Positions 51,126 through 60,180 of a stretch of 64,000 nucleotides of DNA are shown here, piece by piece. Under the pieces are notes generated by a model, which worked only from the letters and a program-made list of their open reading frames with translations, did not search any database and was not told the origin of the DNA. Source of the DNA: Acidaminococcus hominis (GTDB taxonomy: Bacteria > Bacillota > Negativicutes > Acidaminococcales > Acidaminococcaceae). Every line of letters starts with the position of its first letter. The first letter of the stretch is position 1. The stretch is from NCBI RefSeq assembly GCF_021044795.1, contig NZ_JAJNOP010000004.1; one strand, written 5' to 3'. Both the position numbers and the translations under genes were made by a program.

Positions 51126-53444
51126 TTATTCCTCCAAAGCCAGTTTGGTCACCTGATCCATATGCTCTACAGGAATGAATTCCATATCAGCCCGGACATT
51201 TTCCGGAATTTCTTCCAGATCCTGTACGTTCTGTTTGGGAATCAGCACCGTCTTCACCCGATACCGATGGGCAGCCAGCACTTTTTCTTTCAGTCCGCCG
51301 ATGGGCAGAACATGTCCTGTAATGGTGATTTCACCTGTCATGGCCAGGTCGGCCTTTACTTTCCGTTTCGTCAGTGCCGATTCCATAGCCGTAGCCATGG
51401 TAATACCGGCGGAAGGACCATCCTTGGGAATGGCACCTTCAGGTACGTGGATGTGGATGTCCACCTTTTCATTGAAGTCCGGCTCCAGACCCAGTTCTTT
51501 GGCCCGGGAACGGATATAGGTGAAGGCTGCCTGGGCAGATTCCTTCATCACATCTCCCAATTGACCGGTGAGCACCAGTTTGCCCTTGCCCTCGCAGACC
51601 ACCACTTCTATCTTCAGCAGTTCGCCGCCTACGCTGGTCCAGGCAAGGCCGGTGCAGACGCCCACTTCGGATCTGGCCCGCATATCGCTTTCCAGGAAAA
51701 TAATGGGTCCCAGGAAGTCTTTCAGGTTGGACGGGGTTACGGAAACCTTCTCCACTTTCTCTTCCACAATCTTCCGGTCTGCCTTCCGGCATACCGTAGC
51801 GATTTTCCGCTCCAGATTCCGGACGCCGGCCTCCCGGGTGTAATCCCGGATAATGTGCTGGATGGTGGCAGCACTCAGGGTCAGGTTCTTGCCGGTCAGG
51901 CCGTTGGCCTTCCGTTCTTTGGGCAGCAGGTGCAGCTGGGCAATCTTCAATTTTTCATCGTCGGTATAGCTGCTGAGTTCGATGACTTCCAACCGGTCCA
52001 GCAGAGGCGCCGGAATGGTTTCCACCGTATTGGCGGTTACAATCCAGAATACGTTGGACATATCATAGGGGAACTCGATGTAGTGGTCGCTGAAATGGCT
52101 GTTCTGTTCCGGATCCAGCACTTCCAGCAGGGCGGAAGCCGGGTCACCCCGGAAGTCAGCCCCCAGTTTGTCCACTTCATCCAGCAGGAATACCGGGTTG
52201 TCGGCGCCGCAGTCAATCATGCCGTTGATGAGACGGCCGGGCATGGCGCCAATATAGGTGCGGCGATGGCCGCGGATTTCGGCTTCATCCCGAATACCGC
52301 CCAGGGAAATCCGGGTGAATTTCCGGTGTACAGCCCGGGCAATGGATTCGGCCAAGCTGGTCTTGCCTACGCCGGGAGGTCCTACCAGACAAATGATAGG
52401 TCCCTTGTTGGTTTTGGTAATGGCCCGTACTGCCAGGTAATCCAGGATACGTTCCTTTACCTTCTTCAAACCATAGTGGTCCTTATCCAGGACTTCCGCA
52501 GCCTTTTTCAGGTCATAGTTTTCCCGGGTAGTCTTGCCCCAGGGCAGGGACAGCACCGTATCCAGATAGTTGCGGATGACGGCACTTTCAGCCATCATAG
52601 GCGGCATCTTGTACAGCCGGTCCAGTTCCTTTTCCAGCTTCTGCTTCACGTCCTTGGGAAGCTTCAGCTTGCTCATTTTCGCTTTATATTCATCTACTTC
52701 GGACTCTTTATCGGAGCCTTCATCCAATTCCTTGTTGATGGCCTTGAGCTGTTCCCGAAGGTAATATTCTCTTTGGTTTTGTTCGATCTGTTTCCGGACC
52801 TGGGCAGAAATATCCTTTTCCAGGTTCACGATTTCCAGCTCTTTGCACAGATCGGTGTACAGCAGCTTCAGCCGGGTCTTTACATCCACGGCTTCCAGGA
52901 TTTTTTCCTTTTCATCTATTTCAATGGTCAGGTACCCGGCAATCAGGTCGGCAATCCGGCCCGGGTCTTCCTGGTCCTTAAAGGTCAGCAGCACTTCGGA
53001 ATTGACTTTCTTGGTGGCAACCACCCACTGTTCGAAGGTCTGCTCCATCATCCGGCGCAGGGCTTCCACTTCAGCGGAGTTGTCAATAATATCCGGGCGC
53101 TTTTCCACGTAGGCTTCCAGATTCATGCCTACGGCATCTACTACGGAAATCACTTCTACCCGTTCCAGGCCTTCCACCAGGATACGCATGGCTCCATTGG
53201 GCAGCTTCAGCATCTGCTTCACTTCCGCAATCACACCAAAGGTATACAGGGACTTGGCCGTCGGATCGGCATCTTCAGCAGAGCGCTGGGTAACCAGCAG
53301 GATCTGCTTGGTGGTGTTCATGGCGGTTTCTACAGATTTAATGGAGCGTTCACGCCCCACGTCCAGGTTGATGATCATTCCAGGGAATACGATAATCCCC
53401 CGCAATGGCAGTAAAGGTAATCTTAAACTTGTTGCATCCAACAT
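51126..53444 (-). CDS. lon: ATP-dependent protease Lon
   Basis: A 772-residue protease for damaged and regulatory proteins. The N-terminal substrate domain (LPLLPLRGIIVFPGMIINLDVGR), coiled-coil region, AAA+ domain (GPPGVGKTSLAESIA, FLLDEVDKLG) and protease domain with the catalytic serine in KDGPSAGITMATA and lysine in GGLKEKVLAAHR are all there. ATG 53444 is better spaced from AAGGA than GTG 53453. It lies after clpX with a large hairpin between, and before engB. Confidence 0.97.
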   Translation of the reverse strand: MLDATSLRLPLLPLRGIIVFPGMIINLDVGRERSIKSVETAMNTTKQILLVTQRSAEDADPTAKSLYTFGVIAEVKQMLKLPNGAMRILVEGLERVEVISVVDAVGMNLEAYVEKRPDIIDNSAEVEALRRMMEQTFEQWVVATKKVNSEVLLTFKDQEDPGRIADLIAGYLTIEIDEKEKILEAVDVKTRLKLLYTDLCKELEIVNLEKDISAQVRKQIEQNQREYYLREQLKAINKELDEGSDKESEVDEYKAKMSKLKLPKDVKQKLEKELDRLYKMPPMMAESAVIRNYLDTVLSLPWGKTTRENYDLKKAAEVLDKDHYGLKKVKERILDYLAVRAITKTNKGPIICLVGPPGVGKTSLAESIARAVHRKFTRISLGGIRDEAEIRGHRRTYIGAMPGRLINGMIDCGADNPVFLLDEVDKLGADFRGDPASALLEVLDPEQNSHFSDHYIEFPYDMSNVFWIVTANTVETIPAPLLDRLEVIELSSYTDDEKLKIAQLHLLPKERKANGLTGKNLTLSAATIQHIIRDYTREAGVRNLERKIATVCRKADRKIVEEKVEKVSVTPSNLKDFLGPIIFLESDMRARSEVGVCTGLAWTSVGGELLKIEVVVCEGKGKLVLTGQLGDVMKESAQAAFTYIRSRAKELGLEPDFNEKVDIHIHVPEGAIPKDGPSAGITMATAMESALTKRKVKADLAMTGEITITGHVLPIGGLKEKVLAAHRYRVKTVLIPKQNVQDLEEIPENVRADMEFIPVEHMDQVTKLALEE

Positions 53445-53466
53445 GGTTTTCACCGTCCTTACGTAT

Positions 53467-53506
53467 AGAGAAAAAGGGAAAAGGGATATCCCTTTTCCTT
53501 TTCTCT
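53467..53506 (-). terminator. Large hairpin between clpX and lon
   Basis: AGAGAAAAGGAAAAGGG and its complement form a nearly perfect 40-base palindrome centred on GATATC, overlapping the clpX stop codon. Probably a terminator that partly separates clpX from lon, or a processing site. Confidence 0.7.
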
Positions 53507-54776
53507 AGGCATTCTTTCTTGTGTCGTTTTTCTTTTCCTTCAGCACCAGGGTGGGTTCCTTTTTGTCGGTGACCACTTCTTTGGTAACGATGCATTTTTC
53601 CACATCGTCCCGGCTGGGCACTTCGTACATCACATTCTTCATGATGTTTTCGATAATGGCCCGCAGCCCTCTGGCGCCTGCATTCCGTTCCAGGGCTTCA
53701 TGGGCGATGGCTTTCAAGGCACTGTCCTCGAATTCCAGGTCCACATGGTCCATGGCCAGGAAGCTTTCGTACTGCTTGGTCAGCGCATTCTTCGGTTCGG
53801 TAAGAATCCGCACCAAAGCGCTTTCATCCAACTTGTCCAAGGTCACTACCACCGGCAGCCGGCCTACGAACTCGGGAATCAAGCCGTACTTCACAAAGTC
53901 CTCCGGCAGCACTTTCCGGAAAACATTTTCATCCTTCTTCTGCTGGGCAGTGGCGATATCCGCACCAAAACCCATACTCTTTTTGCCGGTACGGGCGTTG
54001 ATGACGTTCTCCAGGCCCGCAAAGGCCCCGCCGCAGATAAACAGGATATTGGTGGTATCGATTTGAATCAGTTCCTGATGAGGATGCTTACGGCCGCCCT
54101 GGGGAGGCACATTGGCCACGGTCCCTTCCAGGATTTTCAGCAGGGCCTGCTGTACACCTTCACCGGATACATCCCGGGTAATGGAGGGATTTTCCGATTT
54201 CCGGGAAATTTTGTCGATTTCATCGATATAAATGATACCCCGTTCTGCAGCAGGGATATCATAATCAGCATTCTGGATCAGGCGCAGCAGAATGTTCTCC
54301 ACGTCCTCCCCTACATAGCCGGCTTCCGTCAAAGACGTAGCGTCGGCAATGGCAAAGGGAACCCGCAGGATTTTGGCCAAAGTCTGAGCCAGCAGCGTCT
54401 TGCCGCTGCCCGTGGGCCCCAGCATCAAGATGTTGGACTTTTGCAGTTCCACATCCGAATGGTGGGCGCGCTCATAATTGATCCGCTTGTAGTGGTTGTA
54501 CACCGCTACGGACAAGGTTCTCTTGGCATCTTCCTGTCCAATTACGTATTCGTCCAGGATTTCCTTGATTTCCTTGGGTTTGGGCAAATCCGTCAGCGTT
54601 TCTGCTACCGGTTTGCTCAGGTCCTTCTCCAGCATTTCATTGCACAAAGCAATGCATTCGTCACAAATAAACACGTTATGACCCGCAATGAGCTTTTTCA
54701 CCTGGCTCTGCTTTTTGCCGCAGAACGAACAGGTATACTCCGGCCCCTGGGGATTCATCTTATCATCAAATGCCAT
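53505..54776 (-). CDS. clpX: ATP-dependent Clp protease unfoldase ClpX
   Basis: A 423-residue AAA+ unfoldase that feeds substrates to ClpP. The N-terminal zinc domain has two cysteine pairs (CSFC and CDEC); the motor has Walker A GPTGSGKTLLAQTLA, Walker B GIIYIDEIDKI, and the pore loop GYVGEDVEN. The ClpP-contacting IGF-type loop region lies in the expected position. AGGAGGGG precedes the start at 54776, 36 bases after clpP. Confidence 0.97.
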   Translation of the reverse strand: MAFDDKMNPQGPEYTCSFCGKKQSQVKKLIAGHNVFICDECIALCNEMLEKDLSKPVAETLTDLPKPKEIKEILDEYVIGQEDAKRTLSVAVYNHYKRINYERAHHSDVELQKSNILMLGPTGSGKTLLAQTLAKILRVPFAIADATSLTEAGYVGEDVENILLRLIQNADYDIPAAERGIIYIDEIDKISRKSENPSITRDVSGEGVQQALLKILEGTVANVPPQGGRKHPHQELIQIDTTNILFICGGAFAGLENVINARTGKKSMGFGADIATAQQKKDENVFRKVLPEDFVKYGLIPEFVGRLPVVVTLDKLDESALVRILTEPKNALTKQYESFLAMDHVDLEFEDSALKAIAHEALERNAGARGLRAIIENIMKNVMYEVPSRDDVEKCIVTKEVVTDKKEPTLVLKEKKNDTRKNA

Positions 54777-54812
54777 CTGACACCCCTCCTAACAGCCAGG
54801 GCAAGATGGGTC

Positions 54813-55412
54813 TTACCCCTTACTGATGGAATGCGCATTTTCGACCACCTGGTCTACCAACCCGTATTCCTTGGCTTCCATACTGGTCATGAAATGATCC
54901 CGTTCCGTGTCCTCTTGGATCTGTGCAGGGGTCTTTCCCGTATGGAGTGCCAAAATGTTGTTCATCTCTTCCCGAACCCGCAGGATTTCCCGCGCATGGA
55001 TGGCAATATCCGTTGCCTGTCCTTGGGCCCCGCCCAGCGGCTGATGAATCATCACCCGGGAATGGGGCAGCGCGAACCGTTTTCCTTTGGTTCCGGCAGC
55101 CAGCAAAACAGACGCCATGGATGCGGCCATACCCACACAAATGGTGGACACATCCGGGCGAATGTACTGCATGGTATCATAAATCGCCAGTCCGGCGCTT
55201 ACACTGCCGCCAGGGCTGTTGATATAGAGATGGACATCCTTATCCGGATCTTCGGATTCAAGGAACAGCAGCTGGGCAATAATCAGGTTGGCCATGTGAT
55301 CTTCAATTTCGCCGGTGACGAAAATAATCCGGTCCTTTAACAGACGGGAATAGATATCATAGCTCCGTTCGCCTTGACTGGTCTGTTCTACCACAATAGG
55401 TACATAAGGCAT
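54813..55412 (-). CDS. clpP: ATP-dependent Clp protease proteolytic subunit ClpP
   Basis: A 199-residue serine protease of the ClpXP complex. Catalytic serine in CVGMAASMASVLLAAG, histidine in RFALPHSRVMIHQPLGG, and aspartate in the following HTGKTPAQIQEDTERDHFM segment. ATG 55412 has AGGAGG 8 bases upstream, which favours it over GTG 55421. It lies between tig and clpX as in most Firmicutes. Confidence 0.97.
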   Translation of the reverse strand: MPYVPIVVEQTSQGERSYDIYSRLLKDRIIFVTGEIEDHMANLIIAQLLFLESEDPDKDVHLYINSPGGSVSAGLAIYDTMQYIRPDVSTICVGMAASMASVLLAAGTKGKRFALPHSRVMIHQPLGGAQGQATDIAIHAREILRVREEMNNILALHTGKTPAQIQEDTERDHFMTSMEAKEYGLVDQVVENAHSISKG

Positions 55413-55432
55413 GCCGTCCACCTCCTGCGGTT

Positions 55433-56773
55433 TTATTTTTCTTCAGCAGCAGCCGTTTTTTCAGCAGCAGCTTCTTCTTTCTTGGGAGCGTTCTTTGCGC
55501 TGTCGATAACCAGCCGAGCAGCCTTGCGGCGTACAATGTTGGCAACCAACAGAGCCAGGGAACCATTTTCTTTCACGATTTTCTCAACTTGTTTAACCGT
55601 TGCGCCATGGGCAGCAGCCAGCTGAGCCAGTTCGTTTTGTACTTCTGCATCGGAGATCTTCAGGCCTTCAGCCAGAGCAATGGCATCCAGAACCAGGTCG
55701 GTTTTGATGTTGGCCAGAGCTACAGGTTTTTGTTCGTCCCGATAGGTCTTTACATCCTTGCCCAGATAGGACAGGTACATGGGCAGGCTCATTTTGTGGC
55801 TTTCCAGGTTCATGGCCAGTTCGTCAATCATCTGGTTAGCACGTTGTTCTACCATTACTTCAGGAACTTCGAATTTGGCGTTTTCAACAGCCTTTTCGAT
55901 GAGTTTCCGTTCGTATTCGGACTGGGCACGGTCAGCTTCTGCCTTCTTCATGCGGTCCAGGGTCTTTTCACGGAATTCGGCAACGGTCTTGCTGTCGGAA
56001 TTCTTGGCAATCAGTTCGTCGTTAACTTCGGGAACTTCCTTCACCTTTACGTCTTGGACGTTGACTTTGAACACAGCAGCTTTGCCAGCCAGTTCTTTGG
56101 AGAAGTAGTCTTCCGGGAAAGTAACGTTTACATCAGTGGAATCGCCTTTGCCCAGGCCTACCAGCTGATCTTCGAAACCAGGAATGAAGCTGTTGCTGCC
56201 TACTTCCAGAGGATAGCCTTTGCCTTCGCCGCCGGCAAACGGTTCGCCGTCAATGGTGCCAGCGAAGTCGATGGTAGCCAGGTCGCCTTTTTCCAGTTTC
56301 TTGCCTTCCGGAGCTTCTACCATTTTGGCAGCGCGGTTTTGCAGTTCTTCAACGGCTTTATCCACGTCAGCTTCGGTGATTTCTTTTTCTTCCTTTTGAA
56401 CATCCAGGTCCTTATATTGGCCCAGTTCCGGTTCCGGACGCAGGGTGATGGCCAGGGTCAGGTCCAGAGGTTCGCCTTCTTCAAATTTGGAATCTTTGAT
56501 TTCAGGGTCGGACACAGGAACCAGCTTGTTGTCTTCCAATACTTTTCTATATTGTTCATTGGCGACGATTTCGAAAGCTTCTTCCTTGATGGCATCCTTG
56601 CCTACGTGCAGTTCCAGCACACGGCGGGGAGCTTTGCCTTTACGGAAGCCAGGGATCGTTACTTGCTTGTTGATCTTGGCAACTGCTTTGTCAAAGGCTT
56701 TTGCTACATCTTCTACCGGTAAATTGATTTTTAACGTTGCTTCATTACCATTTCTTTCTACGGAAACGCTCAT
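55433..56773 (-). CDS. tig: Trigger factor
   Basis: A 446-residue ribosome-bound chaperone. The N-terminal ribosome-binding domain carries the signature GFRKGKAPRRV; the FKBP-type prolyl isomerase domain (about 150-240) has GDLATIDFAGTIDGEPFAGG and FIPGFEDQLVGLGKGD; the C-terminal helical arms are followed by an Ala/Glu/Lys-rich tail (KKEEAAAEKTAAAEEK), longer than in E. coli. AGGAGG lies 10 bases before ATG 56773. It leads the tig-clpP-clpX group and has its own promoter. Confidence 0.97.
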   Translation of the reverse strand: MSVSVERNGNEATLKINLPVEDVAKAFDKAVAKINKQVTIPGFRKGKAPRRVLELHVGKDAIKEEAFEIVANEQYRKVLEDNKLVPVSDPEIKDSKFEEGEPLDLTLAITLRPEPELGQYKDLDVQKEEKEITEADVDKAVEELQNRAAKMVEAPEGKKLEKGDLATIDFAGTIDGEPFAGGEGKGYPLEVGSNSFIPGFEDQLVGLGKGDSTDVNVTFPEDYFSKELAGKAAVFKVNVQDVKVKEVPEVNDELIAKNSDSKTVAEFREKTLDRMKKAEADRAQSEYERKLIEKAVENAKFEVPEVMVEQRANQMIDELAMNLESHKMSLPMYLSYLGKDVKTYRDEQKPVALANIKTDLVLDAIALAEGLKISDAEVQNELAQLAAAHGATVKQVEKIVKENGSLALLVANIVRRKAARLVIDSAKNAPKKEEAAAEKTAAAEEK

Positions 56774-56862
56774 TAAAAAAATCCTCCTCACATTGCTGTC
56801 AGCCACAATCCATGTATCTCGCTAAACAGACTATCTGTAATTACTTAAAAAACCGCTCATAT

Positions 56863-56891
56863 AGCATAGCACAAAAGGCATAAATAAGCAA
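56863..56891 (-). promoter_or_regulatory. Promoter of the tig-clpP-clpX operon
   Basis: TTGCTT (56886-56891) and TATGCT (56863-56868), 17 bases apart. No CtsR- or CIRCE-type operator was recognised. Between here and 57082 the sequence is AT-rich with nothing identified. Confidence 0.6.
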
Positions 56892-57081
56892 CTTTTTGTA
56901 AGGAAAGACGCCGTTTTCGCCTTTTTCGGTACGTTAAAGGGATAATTCATTATATTAGAAAAACTTTTTAGGTTCCCGGTAAAATATTTATGTAAAACAG
57001 CGTCTTTTCCTCCCCAAAATTGTATAAAGTATTCTTTACCATGTTAATTCAATAAATCTTTAACAATCTGTTAAAAAACCT

Positions 57082-57110
57082 TTGTATTGTTCGCCTTGAT
57101 AGTATATAAT
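57082..57110 (+). promoter_or_regulatory. Promoter of the amino acid symporter
   Basis: TTGTAT (57082-57087) and TATAAT (57105-57110) with a 17-base spacer on the plus strand; leader of about 65 bases. Confidence 0.7.
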
Positions 57111-57181
57111 TCAAGCAACAAAACATTATGATATTCTGTATTACATGTACAGGTATCAAAACAACAAGGGAGGAACAAACA

Positions 57182-58585
57182 ATGTCTCAAATTCTCACCA
57201 CGCTGGACGACGTACTGTATTACCCCATTCTGGTCATTGTTTTGCTGGTAGCCGGTATTTATTTTACTTACCGCACTCGTTTTATTCAAGGCCGCTGGCT
57301 GACCCAATGCATCCGCGTAGTCATGGAGAAACCTGAAAAAGAAGGGTCCATTTCTTCTTTCCAGGCACTGATGGTTTCCACCGCATCCCGGGTGGGCACC
57401 GGCAACATCATCGGGATTTCCACTGCCCTGTGCTTGGGCGGCTTTGGTGCCGTGTTCTGGATGTGGCTGATTGCCATCATCGGCGGTTCCACTGCCTTCA
57501 TTGAAAGCACCCTGGCGCAGGTCTACAAACGCCGGGACGAACACGGCGACAGCTACGGCGGCCCTTCCTATTATATTGAAACCGCCCTGCACAGCAGAGG
57601 CCTGGGCTGCGCTTTCGCTGTAGCCCTGATTGCTACCTACGCCGGCGGCTTTAACCTGCTGGCTTCCTACAACCTGCAATCCACCTTCGCCGTCTACGGC
57701 TTCTATGACAAGGTAACCACCCCCTGGGTCATCGGCGGTATCCTGGCCGTACTGGTTGGCTACTGCATCATCGGCGGCGGCAAACGGATCGTCAGCGTCA
57801 CCGAAAAACTGGTTCCCTTCATGGGCATCCTGTACGTACTGCTGGCCCTGGTGGTTATTGTAATGCACCTGGATATGATTCCCACCGTTCTCGTCGAAAT
57901 TTTTTCCGATGCCTTCAACTTCCAAAAGATTCTGGCCGGCATTGGCGGTTCCTGCATGATGTACGGCATTAAACGCGGCCTGTACTCCAACGAAGCTGGT
58001 GTGGGCAGTGCGCCTAACGCCGCTGCCGCTGCTGACGTAGCTCACCCTGCCCAGCAAGGTCTGGTACAGATGCTGTCCGTATTCATCGATACCGTGCTCT
58101 GCACCGCTACCGCTTTCATGTGCATGTTCTCCGGCGTTATTCCCACCAAGGAAATGGCTGGTGCCCCCTATGTACAGGCTGCTGTACAAGTGGACTTTGG
58201 CGCTGTTGGCCCCATCCTGATCACCGTGGCCATGGTACTGTTTGCCTTCACCACCCTGATTGGCAACCTGTTCTACGTGGACAACTGCCTGAACTACCTG
58301 AACCACAGCAAGACCCCTGGCAAGAGCTTCATGACCCTGTACCGCATCCTGGCCGTTCTGGTTATCTTCGTAGGTGCCGGCATGACCATGGACAACGCCT
58401 GGGCTGCTGCTGATATCACCATGGCCTTCATGTGCCTGGTAAACATTCCTTCCATCATGGCCCTGAGCAACACCGCCCTGAAAGTAATGGACGACTACGG
58501 CCGCCAACTGAAGGAAGGCAAGAAACCCGTATTCAAAGCCAAGAACATCGGCCTGGATACCTCCAACCTGGACTATTGGAAATAA
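57182..58585 (+). CDS. Sodium:alanine/glycine symporter family (AGCS) transporter
   Basis: A 467-residue inner-membrane carrier with 10-11 helices. The family signatures are clear: SFQALMVSTASRVGTGNIIGISTALCLGGFGAVFWMW, FIESTLAQVYKRR, and GIKRGLYSNEAGVGSAPNAAAAADVAHPAQQGL. It takes up small neutral amino acids with Na+ (or H+), fitting an amino acid fermenter. ATG 57182 has AAGGGAGGAAC upstream; the longer reading from 57128 lacks a site. Codon use is highly biased to C-ending codons, suggesting strong expression. Monocistronic, with promoter and terminator. Confidence 0.95.
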   Translation: MSQILTTLDDVLYYPILVIVLLVAGIYFTYRTRFIQGRWLTQCIRVVMEKPEKEGSISSFQALMVSTASRVGTGNIIGISTALCLGGFGAVFWMWLIAIIGGSTAFIESTLAQVYKRRDEHGDSYGGPSYYIETALHSRGLGCAFAVALIATYAGGFNLLASYNLQSTFAVYGFYDKVTTPWVIGGILAVLVGYCIIGGGKRIVSVTEKLVPFMGILYVLLALVVIVMHLDMIPTVLVEIFSDAFNFQKILAGIGGSCMMYGIKRGLYSNEAGVGSAPNAAAAADVAHPAQQGLVQMLSVFIDTVLCTATAFMCMFSGVIPTKEMAGAPYVQAAVQVDFGAVGPILITVAMVLFAFTTLIGNLFYVDNCLNYLNHSKTPGKSFMTLYRILAVLVIFVGAGMTMDNAWAAADITMAFMCLVNIPSIMALSNTALKVMDDYGRQLKEGKKPVFKAKNIGLDTSNLDYWK

Positions 58586-58601
58586 CCTCCCTGTACAAAA
58601 A

Positions 58602-58629
58602 ACCTCTGCCGCTTGGCAGAGGTTTTTTT
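58602..58629 (+). terminator. Terminator of the symporter
   Basis: ACCTCTGCC pairs with GGCAGAGGT around GCTT, followed by TTTTTT; 16 bases after the stop codon. Confidence 0.93.
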
Positions 58630-58666
58630 ATTTAAAATAGAAGTTGTGCAGACCACACTAGCCATT

Positions 58667-59048
58667 AAGAGGACTGTAAAATAATGAAACTTCTATCGTC
58701 GCCTGCGGCGACACTTCCTACACGTTTTACGGTCGCATCCAAATGTCAATGCAGTTTCTCAAGGACATTTGGAATATGCGACCTATGTGATAGCCGTCCA
58801 AGAAGCAAGTCCGTTAGGACGCCGCTGATTGGAAACGGCGAACCACTCAGGAAGCGTTCTATGCCGCTACTGGTCAAGTTCTAGAGGGGAATAGAAGTAG
58901 AAATTTATCTACATGCCATAGATTACTTTCCTATACCCGTTTTGCACATGACCAGTATGGGGTTAAGACCGGCCCCTTCAAGCGTGAAGGGGCTGGCAGT
59001 CCGTAGGACTGACTGAGGAAGTTTTGAGGCTTGGATACGGCTATAAAA
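58667..59048 (+). repeat. Dispersed structured repeat, copy 2 (longer form)
   Basis: Second copy of the element at 659-945. Hairpins: GTCGCC/GGCGAC (58698-58712), CTTCCT (58714-58719) with AGGAAG (58849-58854), CCCCTTCA/TGAAGGGG (58973-58992) and CAGTCC/GGACTG (58997-59011). Unlike copy 1 it has about 130 extra bases inside the second hairpin loop, with their own long stem: GTCGCATCCAAATGTC (58732-58747) with GACATTTGG (58764-58772) and ATGCGAC (58776-58782). It lies between convergent genes and ends at the epimerase terminator. Confidence 0.75.
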
Positions 59049-59088
59049 AACGACTTGCGAATTCTTTTGCACTCGCAAGCCGTTTTTT
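59045..59088 (-). terminator. Terminator of the UDP-sugar operon
   Basis: ACGGCTTGCGA pairs with TCGCAAGTCGT, followed by TTTTTT on the minus strand; about 80 bases after the epimerase stop. Confidence 0.82.
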
Positions 59089-59164
59089 CTTTCGGGAATA
59101 AGTATTTCTTCACACCACCAAATGAGGTTTTATCCACGCCCATCCAGCGGACCGTCCCACCTCG

Positions 59165-60166
59165 TCAGCGATAATACTTCTTATACCACTGGGCAAACTG
59201 GCTCAGCCCCTCCCGGATAGAGGTCTGGGGCTTAAACCCAAAGTCCTTTTCCAGCTCACTGACATCTGCATAGGTCTGGTACACATCCCCGGGCTGCATG
59301 GGCAGGAATTCCTTCTGGGCCTTTTTCCCCAGCACGTCCTCCAGGGTTTCAATAAAGGTCATGAGCTTTTCCGGATGGTTGTTGCCGATATTATACAGCT
59401 TGTACCGGTCCCCGGTTTCGTTGGGTACCGGCGGATTGCACAGCATCCGTTCTACTCCGGCGACGATATCGTCCACATAGGTGAAGTCCCGGTACATATC
59501 CCCCTGGTTGAAAATCTTGATGGGTTCCCCCGCCATAATCTTCCGGGTGAAGCTGAAATAGGCCATGTCCGGCCGGCCAAAGGGCCCATACACCGTAAAG
59601 AACCGCAGCCCCGTAGCCGGAATGCCGTACAGGTGGCTGTAGGTATAGGCCATCAGCTCATCGGATTTTTTGGTGGCCGCATACAGGCTGATGGGATGGT
59701 CCACCGGGTCCGTGGTGGCAAAGGGCGTCTTCTGCTGGTTGCCATACACCGAGGAACTGGAAGCATACAGCAGATGCTCCGGCTGAAAATGCCGGCAGGC
59801 CTCCAGGATATTGAAGAAGCCGATAATGTTGGAGTCAATATAGGACCGGGGATGGTCAATGCTGTAGCGGACCCCAGCCTGGGCCGCCAGATTCACCACA
59901 ATATCCGGTTTAAATTCGTCAAACAGGCTATTTACGGCGCCGGCATCGGCCAGGTCCCCGCAGGTAAAGGAAAACGAGGGATACAGGTCCAATTCCCGCA
60001 GCCGGTCCAATTTCAGATGCACATCGTAATAAGGATTCAGGTTATCCAGCCCTGCCACCTGGGCGCCCAGGGACAGCAGCCGCTTGGCCAGGTGGAAACC
60101 GATAAAACCGGCAGCGCCGGTAATCAAGACTTTTTTCTCTGGATCAAAAGGCTTTTTTTCGCTCAT
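59165..60166 (-). CDS. UDP-glucuronate 4-epimerase-like NAD-dependent epimerase
   Basis: A 333-residue extended short-chain dehydrogenase. NAD site GAAGFIGFHLAKRLL; the LDNLNPYYDVHLK segment is typical of UDP-glucuronate epimerases; catalytic S-S-S-V-Y-G and Y-x3-K in SLYAATKKSDEL. It probably turns UDP-glucuronate into UDP-galacturonate for lipopolysaccharide or capsule. It lies 14 bases after the UDP-glucose dehydrogenase gene that would make its substrate, forming a two-gene operon. Confidence 0.88.
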   Translation of the reverse strand: MSEKKPFDPEKKVLITGAAGFIGFHLAKRLLSLGAQVAGLDNLNPYYDVHLKLDRLRELDLYPSFSFTCGDLADAGAVNSLFDEFKPDIVVNLAAQAGVRYSIDHPRSYIDSNIIGFFNILEACRHFQPEHLLYASSSSVYGNQQKTPFATTDPVDHPISLYAATKKSDELMAYTYSHLYGIPATGLRFFTVYGPFGRPDMAYFSFTRKIMAGEPIKIFNQGDMYRDFTYVDDIVAGVERMLCNPPVPNETGDRYKLYNIGNNHPEKLMTFIETLEDVLGKKAQKEFLPMQPGDVYQTYADVSELEKDFGFKPQTSIREGLSQFAQWYKKYYR

Positions 60167-60180
60167 GGTCTGCTCCCTTC

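Noticed and set aside
56774..57181. CtsR or CIRCE operator upstream of tig-clpP-clpX
   Set aside because: Neither the heptad repeat of CtsR nor the CIRCE inverted repeat is present; only ordinary promoters are seen.
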